A stretch of 13,393 nt of DNA from Proteobacteria bacterium UBA964 (GTDB lineage Bacteria > Pseudomonadota > Gammaproteobacteria > Steroidobacterales > Steroidobacteraceae): assembly GCA_002292945.1 (NCBI GenBank), contig DBCG01000030.1:1-13393 (forward strand). Direction: 5' to 3'. The notes beneath the pieces were generated by a model that did not search any database, was not told the DNA's origin, and saw nothing but the letters and a program-made list of their open reading frames with translations. Positions 8,554-13,393 of the stretch are shown here, piece after piece. Position numbers and translations under genes: made by a program. Position 1 is the stretch's first letter. The number at the start of each line of letters is the position of its first letter.

Positions 8554-9840
8554 TCAATCTTTGGGCCGCAGGGCCTTGGTGAGCGCGGTCTCATCGAGCG
8601 CGCCTTCCCAGCGCGCCACCACCACGGTGGCGACTGCGTTACCGATGAAATTCGTGATCGCACGGCACTCGGACATGAACCGGTCGATGCCGAGGATCAG
8701 CGCCATGCCGGCCACCGGCACCGAGGGCACGACGGCGAGCGTCGCGGCGAGCGTGATGAATCCGGCACCGGTCACGCCAGCGGCACCTTTCGAGCTGATC
8801 ATCGCGACCAGCAACAGCAGCAGCTGTTCGCCGAGGCTGAGCTCGACCCCGGTCGCCTGGGCGATGAACAGCGCAGCCAGCGTCATGTAGATGTTGGTGC
8901 CGTCGAGGTTGAAAGAATATCCGGTCGGCACCACGAGCCCCACCACCGATCGGCTGCATCCGGCCTGCTCGAGCTTGCGCATCAGCGACGGCAGCGCCGA
9001 CTCCGAGGAACTCGTACCGAGCACCAGCCAGAGCTCATCTTTGAGATAGGCGAGCAGGTCCCACAGCCTGAAACCCGCGGCGCGCGCGATCATGCCGAGC
9101 ACGACCGCGATGAAGAGCGCTGAGGTGAGATAGAAAGTGGCGATGAGGGCCGCGAGGTTGGCGATCGCGCCGATGCCGTACTTGCCGATCGTGAACGCGA
9201 AGGCACCGAACGCGCCGATGGGCGCGAAGCGCATCAGCAGGTTCACCATGCGGAAGAACACTTCACTGACGGAATGCAGCCCCTCGACCACGCGGTTGCG
9301 CGATTCGCCGAGACCGGCGACGCTGACCCCGAAGAGGATCGCCACGAACAGCACCGGCAGGATCTGCCCGCCGGTGAAGGCGCCGACGAAGGTGTCGGGG
9401 ATGATGGCGAGCAGGAACGACACCAGGTCCTGCTCCTCGGCCTTGCCGACGTAACCGCTGACAGCGGCGGAATCCAGGGTCCGCGGATCGACGCCCATGC
9501 CCTCACCCGGCCGCACGACGTTGGCCACCACGAGGCCGACCACCAAGGCGAGCGTCGACACCACCAAGAAGTAACCCATCGCCTTGGCGGTGGTGCTGCC
9601 GAGGCGCGCCAACGAGCTCATGCTGGCGATGCCCGCCGCGACGGTCAGGAAGATCACCGGCGCGATGATGAGTTTGACGAGCTTGATGAACGCGTCGCCG
9701 AGCGGTTTCAGCGCCACGGCGAGATCGGGCGCGAAATGCCCCAACGCTCCGCCGACCGCGATCGCGATCAGCACTTGGGCGTAAAGCGCCTTCCACCACG
9801 CTTGGCGTGGGGTGGCGAGGGCGGGAACCGTTGCGCTCAT
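8554..9840 (-). CDS. dctA: C4-dicarboxylate/H+ (or Na+) symporter, DctA type
   Basis: Inner-membrane carrier of the DAACS/glutamate-transporter fold that imports succinate, fumarate, malate and related acids. The 428-residue length equals that of typical DctA. Landmarks: FIKLVKLIIAPVIF (51-64), the serine-rich hairpin GTSSSESALPSL (275-286), PTGYSFNLDGTNIYMT (305-320) with the NLDGT ion-site motif, SKGAAGVTGAGF (350-361) for the second hairpin, and GIDRFMSECRAITN (384-397). Compared with the archaeal aspartate transporter GltPh, Asp386, Arg393 and Asn397 are kept. The position that binds the amino group (Asp394 there) is Ser390 here, as in DctA proteins, which fits dicarboxylates rather than amino acids. 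It is the first gene of a - strand unit with the TonB receptor. A consensus -10 box lies about 62 bp upstream of the ATG; the ribosome binding site is weak. Confidence 0.95.
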   Translation of the reverse strand: MSATVPALATPRQAWWKALYAQVLIAIAVGGALGHFAPDLAVALKPLGDAFIKLVKLIIAPVIFLTVAAGIASMSSLARLGSTTAKAMGYFLVVSTLALVVGLVVANVVRPGEGMGVDPRTLDSAAVSGYVGKAEEQDLVSFLLAIIPDTFVGAFTGGQILPVLFVAILFGVSVAGLGESRNRVVEGLHSVSEVFFRMVNLLMRFAPIGAFGAFAFTIGKYGIGAIANLAALIATFYLTSALFIAVVLGMIARAAGFRLWDLLAYLKDELWLVLGTSSSESALPSLMRKLEQAGCSRSVVGLVVPTGYSFNLDGTNIYMTLAALFIAQATGVELSLGEQLLLLLVAMISSKGAAGVTGAGFITLAATLAVVPSVPVAGMALILGIDRFMSECRAITNFIGNAVATVVVARWEGALDETALTKALRPKD

Positions 9841-9872
9841 TTCGTTATTACAACGGGGAGACAGGCCACTGA

Positions 9873-9902
9873 CAACACCGTTGCGTGAGCGATTAGGTGT
9901 TG
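9873..9902. repeat. Inverted repeat CAACACC / GGTGTTG at the dctA transcription start
   Basis: CAACACC (9873-9879) and GGTGTTG (9896-9902) are exact reverse complements separated by 16 bases. The repeat directly abuts the -10 box and covers the predicted start point, a place where a repressor would block transcription. It could also form a weak hairpin at the 5' end of the leader RNA. A 7-base match can arise by chance. Confidence 0.35.
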
Positions 9903-9908
9903 ATTATA
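9903..9908 (-). promoter_or_regulatory. Likely -10 box of the dctA/TonB receptor unit
   Basis: On the - strand this is an exact TATAAT, with a predicted start point near 9896 and a leader of about 55 bases before the dctA ATG. The -35 region (about 9926-9932) is poor, keeping only the ACA of TTGACA at an 18-bp spacing. A weak -35 with a palindrome next to it suggests activator-dependent control. Confidence 0.5.
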
Positions 9909-9929
9909 GGGGTATTTTCGTATGGTTGT

Positions 9930-9941
9930 GCGGATATCCGC
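9930..9941. promoter_or_regulatory. 12-bp perfect palindrome at the dctA -35 region, possible operator
   Basis: GCGGATATCCGC is its own reverse complement. It lies at the upstream edge of the predicted -35 region of the dctA promoter, in a non-coding spacer, which is where an activator or repressor dimer commonly binds. I do not recognise it as the site of a specific regulator. Confidence 0.4.
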
Positions 9942-9986
9942 GCAATTACCTGCCGATTTTGCGGAAACCCGCTCGACCGGTATCCC

Positions 9987-10017
9987 CAGTCGGGTGATTT
10001 CCCTCAAGTCCCGACTG
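9987..10017 (-). terminator. Hairpin downstream of the fatty-acid hydroxylase gene, possible terminator
   Basis: CAGTCGGG (9987-9994) pairs exactly with CCCGACTG (10010-10017) around a 15-base loop, about 38 bases after the stop codon at 10056. No U tract follows on the - strand. An alternative shorter hairpin, GGG (9992-9994) with CCC (10001-10003), overlaps it. It separates the hydroxylase gene from the dctA promoter. Confidence 0.4.
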
Positions 10018-10055
10018 CGCCTGACCAGACCGATGCTCTGGGCCTGTCGCGGCGC

Positions 10056-10967
10056 TCACGCTGATGGAGGAACTGTCCTCGATCTCGGCGGATCCGAATC
10101 GCGCGACGGCTGTGGTGGCCGTCCTGGCGGCCAAGACAGGGCCGTAGCGGTACGATCCGAGCGCAAGAACGGATAGAGCAACTGCGTCGCCCAGCGCTCG
10201 GTGCCGTATGCGCGGTCGTCGGCGAGCCCGTAGGCAGGCGGATAGCGCCGCGTGATGCGCGCCGTGCCGAAGATCACATCCCAAAGGAAGAGCAGATTGC
10301 CGAAATTGCCGGCGTAGTGGCCGACGCCATCGTCCTGCGTGAGCGCATGGTGTGCATGGTGCGTGGCCGGGGTAGAGATCGTCCGCTCGAGCACCCACAT
10401 CAGGGGGTGCAACGCAGGGATCTTGTAGAGCGCTTCGTCCCAGCGCCAGCTCGAATGCGCGCCGATGATGACCGCGATCTTGACCAAGACATACCCGATG
10501 TACACCCAGCCGAAACCGAGATAGACCAGCGCCCCGCTCAGCCACAGCCCGGGCATGAAGGTGTAGTAGAGGGCGTTGTTGCGGTACACGACCCGCACAC
10601 TCATGTACGCGGCCGAGTGATGCACGCGGTGAAGCGGCCACATCAGGCTGGTGTGCGACAGGCGGTGCCACCAATACTGGGTCAGATCATCGGCGATCAA
10701 CAGCGTGCCGAGCATGGCCCACCAAGGCCAATCGGCGAACGCTCCCCGATGCTGCGGCATCAGCCACTCGCAGAGCGCGGTGGAGGTCGCGACCACCCCG
10801 GCGAACACCGCCGGGAACATGATCAGGATGGCGATGTCGAGGCGGTCGTCCTCACGGCCGGCCATGGGTGGCCGCAGCTCGCCCCGCCGCCATTCGTTCA
10901 GCAGGAAGCCCGCGAAAATCGCGACCAGCGAGACGGTTTGGACGGTCTGGGGATCCATCGAAGGCAT
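10056..10967 (-). CDS. Sterol desaturase/fatty acid hydroxylase superfamily membrane di-iron protein
   Basis: A 303-residue integral membrane oxygenase of the family that hydroxylates or desaturates lipids using two irons held by a histidine cluster. All three histidine boxes are present: HRLSH (101-105), HRVHH (113-117) and HHAHH (203-207), with His171 and His187 as extra conserved-type histidines. Hydrophobic segments lie near 10-24, 43-66, 82-95, 132-170 and 222-236. Bacterial members act on fatty acids, ornithine lipids, carotenoids or sterol-like lipids; the sequence does not decide. From about residue 270 the C-terminus is a Pro/Arg/Ser-rich tail of about 30 residues, probably disordered. 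ATG at 10967 was chosen; a second in-frame ATG is at 10958, and neither has a good ribosome binding site. It is divergent from pntA across 101 bp. Confidence 0.88.
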   Translation of the reverse strand: MPSMDPQTVQTVSLVAIFAGFLLNEWRRGELRPPMAGREDDRLDIAILIMFPAVFAGVVATSTALCEWLMPQHRGAFADWPWWAMLGTLLIADDLTQYWWHRLSHTSLMWPLHRVHHSAAYMSVRVVYRNNALYYTFMPGLWLSGALVYLGFGWVYIGYVLVKIAVIIGAHSSWRWDEALYKIPALHPLMWVLERTISTPATHHAHHALTQDDGVGHYAGNFGNLLFLWDVIFGTARITRRYPPAYGLADDRAYGTERWATQLLYPFLRSDRTATALSWPPGRPPQPSRDSDPPRSRTVPPSA

Positions 10968-10993
10968 TCCATCTGCAGGCGGACGAGAGAGAA

Positions 10994-11009
10994 GGTACCA
11001 TTCGTACCA
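10994..11009. repeat. Paired GTACCA repeat in the hydroxylase/pntA divergent spacer
   Basis: GTACCA occurs twice (10995-11000 and 11004-11009) with three bases between, a 9-base period. The same bases also give an inverted pair, GGTAC (10994-10998) and GTACC (11004-11008). It sits in a 101-bp spacer between two divergent starts, 27 bp from the hydroxylase ATG, so it may be an operator for either gene. No clear -10 or -35 elements are visible around it. Confidence 0.35.
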
Positions 11010-11059
11010 CAGATCTGAGGTGTCACCCGCCTAGACCTTGGTGCAATCTGCCCGCTGAT

Positions 11060-11063
11060 GAGG
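11060..11063 (+). promoter_or_regulatory. Ribosome binding site deciding the pntA start
   Basis: GAGG lies 5 bases before the ATG at 11069. The frame stays open about 200 bases further upstream, but this site and alignment of the N-terminus (MPLTIGVPRE) with known PntA fix the start here. Confidence 0.6.
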
Positions 11064-11068
11064 TCCCC

Positions 11069-12682
11069 ATGCCCCTGACGATCGGAGTGCCGCGCGAGAC
11101 CTTCGCCGGCGAAAAGCGCGTCGCCACCGTCCCGGAAGTGGTCGAAAAACTCCTGAAGCTCGGCTTCAAGGTCTGTGTCGAACGGGGGGCGGGGGACGCC
11201 GCCCACTTCAGCGATGAGGCCTACCGGGCCGCCGGCGCCACGGTGGCAGGCTCCGCCGCCGAGCTCTACGCCGCCGCCGATGTCGTCTTCAAGGTCCGCC
11301 CGCCCACCGCCGCCGAAACCGCGCAGCTGCGCGAGGGCTCGACCTTCATCGGCTTCGTCTGGCCCGCCCAGAACCCCGAACTGATGCAGCAGCTCGCCGC
11401 CCGCAAGGCCACGGTGCTCGCCATCGACGCACTGCCGCGGCAACTGTCGCGCGCCCAGAAGATGGACGCCCTGACCTCCATGGCGGGCGTCACCGGCTAC
11501 CGCGCCGTGATCGAAGCGGCGCACGCCTTCGGGCGTCCCTTCAACGGTCAGGTGACGGCTGCGGGCAAGATCCCGCCCGCCAAGGTGTTCATCGCCGGCG
11601 CCGGCGTCGCAGGTCTCGCGGCCATCGGGGCTGCGGCGAACCTCGGCGCCATCGTGCGCGCCAACGACACGCGCGCCGAAGTCGCCGACCAGGTCGTCTC
11701 GCTCGGCGGCGAGTTCGTGAAGGTCGACTACGAGGAAGAAGGCTCGGGCGGCGGCGGCTACGGCAAGGTCATGAGCGAGGGCTTCCAGCAAGCGCAGCGC
11801 GCGATGTACGCGCAGCAGGCCCGCGAGGTCGACATCATCATCACGACCGCACTGATCCCCGGCAAACCCGCACCGCGGCTCATCACCGCCGAGATGGTGC
11901 AGACGATGAAGCCGGGCAGCGTGATCATCGACATGGCCGCGGAACAGGGCGGCAACTGCGAACTCACCGTGCCGGGCGAGGCCGTGGTGCGCCACGGCGT
12001 CACGATCGTCGGCTACACCGACCTCGCGAGCCGCCTCGCGCGCCAGTCCTCGACGCTCTATTCGAACAACCTGCTGCGCCTCACCGAAGAGCTCTGCAAG
12101 GCCAAGGACGGCGCGCTGAACGTCGACATGGCGGATGACGCCATCCGCGGTCTGACGGTCATCAAGGACGGCGCCATCACCTGGCCACCGCCGCCGCTCA
12201 AGCAGGCTGCCGCGCCTGCGGCGAAGCCCGCCGCCGCACCGGCAGTGTCTTCAAAGAAATCGTCGCACGGCCATGGTGGCGGCGGCGAGCCGATGTCGGC
12301 CCGCAGCCTGCTCGCCGTCTCGGCGGTGGCGGCGGCGCTCTTCTGGCTGGTCGGTGCCTACGCCCCGGCTGCGTTCCTCGGCCACTTCACGGTGTTCGTG
12401 CTCGCCTGCTTCATCGGCTACATGGTGGTGTGGAACGTGACGCCCTCGCTGCACACGCCGCTGATGAGCGTCACCAACGCGATCTCCAGCATCATCGCCG
12501 TCGGCGCTTTGGTGCAGGTCGCGCCGCCGCTGCTGCGCAGCAGCGCGGAGGGCGCGGCCGCCTCCGGGCGACCGGACGATCTCATCCTCGGCCTCGCCGT
12601 GGTAGCCCTGGTGCTCACCGCCATCAACATGTTCGGCGGCTTCGCCGTCACGCGTCGCATGCTCGCGATGTTCCGCAAGTAA
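11069..12682 (+). CDS. pntA: NAD(P) transhydrogenase subunit alpha, fused E. coli-type PntA
   Basis: Alpha subunit of the proton-translocating transhydrogenase, which reduces NADP+ with NADH using the proton gradient and so supplies NADPH. The 537 residues hold the soluble NAD(H)-binding domain I (1 to about 372) and the membrane part of the alpha chain (about 411-535) in one protein; in alphaproteobacteria such as Rhodospirillum these are separate genes. Landmarks: IGVPRE (5-10), the SRAQKMDALTSMA loop (127-139) that contacts NAD, the Rossmann glycines GAGVAGL (177-183), TTALIPGKPAP (259-269), GGNCELTVPGE (294-304), and TPLMSVTNAIS (463-473) in the membrane region. The joining linker (373-408) is Pro/Ala-rich and ends in Ser-His-Gly-His and four glycines, making the protein longer than E. 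coli PntA (510). pntB follows after 13 bp. Confidence 0.97.
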   Translation: MPLTIGVPRETFAGEKRVATVPEVVEKLLKLGFKVCVERGAGDAAHFSDEAYRAAGATVAGSAAELYAAADVVFKVRPPTAAETAQLREGSTFIGFVWPAQNPELMQQLAARKATVLAIDALPRQLSRAQKMDALTSMAGVTGYRAVIEAAHAFGRPFNGQVTAAGKIPPAKVFIAGAGVAGLAAIGAAANLGAIVRANDTRAEVADQVVSLGGEFVKVDYEEEGSGGGGYGKVMSEGFQQAQRAMYAQQAREVDIIITTALIPGKPAPRLITAEMVQTMKPGSVIIDMAAEQGGNCELTVPGEAVVRHGVTIVGYTDLASRLARQSSTLYSNNLLRLTEELCKAKDGALNVDMADDAIRGLTVIKDGAITWPPPPLKQAAAPAAKPAAAPAVSSKKSSHGHGGGGEPMSARSLLAVSAVAAALFWLVGAYAPAAFLGHFTVFVLACFIGYMVVWNVTPSLHTPLMSVTNAISSIIAVGALVQVAPPLLRSSAEGAAASGRPDDLILGLAVVALVLTAINMFGGFAVTRRMLAMFRK

Positions 12683-12687
12683 GGGAG
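12681..12687 (+). promoter_or_regulatory. Ribosome binding site of pntB
   Basis: AAGGGAG overlaps the pntA stop codon and lies 8 bases before the pntB ATG at 12696, an ideal spacing that supports tightly linked expression of the two subunits. Confidence 0.75.
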
Positions 12688-12695
12688 CCGCACGC

Positions 12696-13393
12696 ATGCT
12701 CACCGAAAACCTCGCCACCGTCGCCTACCTGGGCGCTGCCATCCTCTTCATCCTGAGCCTCGGCGGTCTCTCGAACCCCGAGACCGCGCGCCGCGGCAAC
12801 CTGTTCGGCATGGTGGGCATGGCGCTCGCCGTGCTCGCCACGATCTTCGGGCCGCGCGTCGAACTCGCCGAGGGCCTGCCCTGGATCGTCGGCGCGCTGG
12901 TCATCGGCGGCGCGATCGGCCTCTACGCCGCGCGCACCGTGCAGATGACGCAGATGCCCGAGCTCGTCGCCCTGATGCACAGCTTGGTCGGCCTCGCCGC
13001 CTGCTTGGTCGGATTCGCGAGCTATGTCGACACCTCCGTGGTCTACGAGGGTGCGGCCAAGTCCATCCACCTCGTCGAGATCTACCTCGGCATCCTCATC
13101 GGTGCCGTCACCTTCTCGGGTTCGGTGGTCGCATTCGGCAAGCTCTCCGGCAAGATCGGCGGTAAGCCGCTGCTGCTGCCGGGGCGGCATTGGCTGAACC
13201 TCATCGGGCTGCTGGCGGTGATCTGGTTGGCCGCCTCGTTCGTGGCCGCCCCCGGCGTCGATGCCGGGATGACGCCGCTCCTCATCATGACCGTCATCGC
13301 GTTGCTCTTCGGCATCCACATGGTGATGGCGATCGGCGGTGCGGACATGCCGGTCGTCGTGTCGATGCTCAACAGCTACTCGGGCTGGGCGGC
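12696..13393 (+). CDS. pntB: NAD(P) transhydrogenase subunit beta, N-terminal half (cut by the window end)
   Basis: Beta subunit of the transhydrogenase: its membrane domain forms the proton channel with the alpha chain, and its C-terminal domain III, outside this window, binds NADP(H). 232 codons are visible of about 460. The start MLTENLATVAYLGAAILFIL and the following GLSNPETARRGN closely parallel E. coli PntB. Typical segments are MTQMPELVALMHSLVGLAA (84-102), with the membrane His in MHSLVG, and FSGSVVAFGKLSGK (130-143). The visible end, ADMPVVVSMLNSYSGWA, is the conserved stretch leading to domain III. Eight or nine membrane helices are suggested. It is in an operon with pntA. Confidence 0.97.
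   Translation, partial: MLTENLATVAYLGAAILFILSLGGLSNPETARRGNLFGMVGMALAVLATIFGPRVELAEGLPWIVGALVIGGAIGLYAARTVQMTQMPELVALMHSLVGLAACLVGFASYVDTSVVYEGAAKSIHLVEIYLGILIGAVTFSGSVVAFGKLSGKIGGKPLLLPGRHWLNLIGLLAVIWLAASFVAAPGVDAGMTPLLIMTVIALLFGIHMVMAIGGADMPVVVSMLNSYSGWA

Noticed and set aside
5575..9123. A 1182-codon open frame on the + strand, antisense to the TonB receptor and dctA genes
   Set aside because: It runs opposite two clear genes and crosses their boundary. Its product is Arg/His/Asp/Val-rich with no recognisable domain, as expected for an antisense frame in GC-rich DNA.
9841..10055. A small gene in the spacer upstream of dctA
   Set aside because: Short frames here lack ribosome binding sites and recognisable products. 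The stretch is better explained by the dctA promoter, the palindromes and the hydroxylase 3' hairpin.
10868..11068. Longer start for pntA, 67 codons upstream
   Set aside because: It would overlap the divergent hydroxylase gene and add residues absent from PntA proteins. ATG 11069 has a GAGG site and aligns with the family N-terminus.
10898..11995. A 365-codon open frame on the - strand, antisense to pntA
   Set aside because: It is a His/Gly/Arg/Asp-rich shadow of the pntA codons and ends inside the hydroxylase gene in another frame.

Overview
The window is GC-rich, gene-dense bacterial chromosome. It reads most naturally as a gammaproteobacterium, perhaps of the Steroidobacter/Nevskia/Xanthomonad type. 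The clues are an E. coli-like fused pntA followed by pntB, a Mn-type SodA, a DctA carrier, and a large TonB-dependent receptor with a VITGS-type TonB box. The lineage is an inference from gene content. I see no tRNA, rRNA, CRISPR array, insertion sequence or phage gene. No gene looks broken; only the two window edges cut genes.

Left part (1-4492, mostly + strand): the 3' end of a manganese superoxide dismutase gene, then nhaA (Na+/H+ antiporter). Convergent to nhaA is a secreted NlpC/P60 cell-wall peptidase on the - strand. A 128-bp divergent spacer separates that peptidase from an EamA/DMT-family permease, whose stop codon overlaps the start of an exported beta-propeller protein (ATGA overlap, a likely coupled pair).

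Middle part (4463-9908, all - strand): a consensus -10 box drives dctA, followed 33 bp later by a 993-residue TonB-dependent receptor. After a strong intergenic hairpin comes a secreted alpha/beta hydrolase. This looks like one transcription unit in the order carrier, outer-membrane receptor, exported hydrolase. The hydrolase gene overlaps the propeller gene tail-to-tail by 30 bp.

Right part (10056-13393): a membrane fatty-acid hydroxylase/sterol-desaturase family di-iron protein on the - strand is divergent from pntA and pntB (proton-translocating NAD(P) transhydrogenase, pntB cut by the window end).

Most genes belong to well-known families. The least ordinary content is the dctA/TonB receptor/hydrolase unit and several non-coding structures: a 19-bp hairpin after the receptor gene whose two imperfections are tolerated only in - strand RNA, a palindrome at the dctA promoter, paired repeats in the divergent spacers, and the symmetrical convergent overlap. 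I found nothing that clearly amounts to a new defence, mobile or biosynthetic system.
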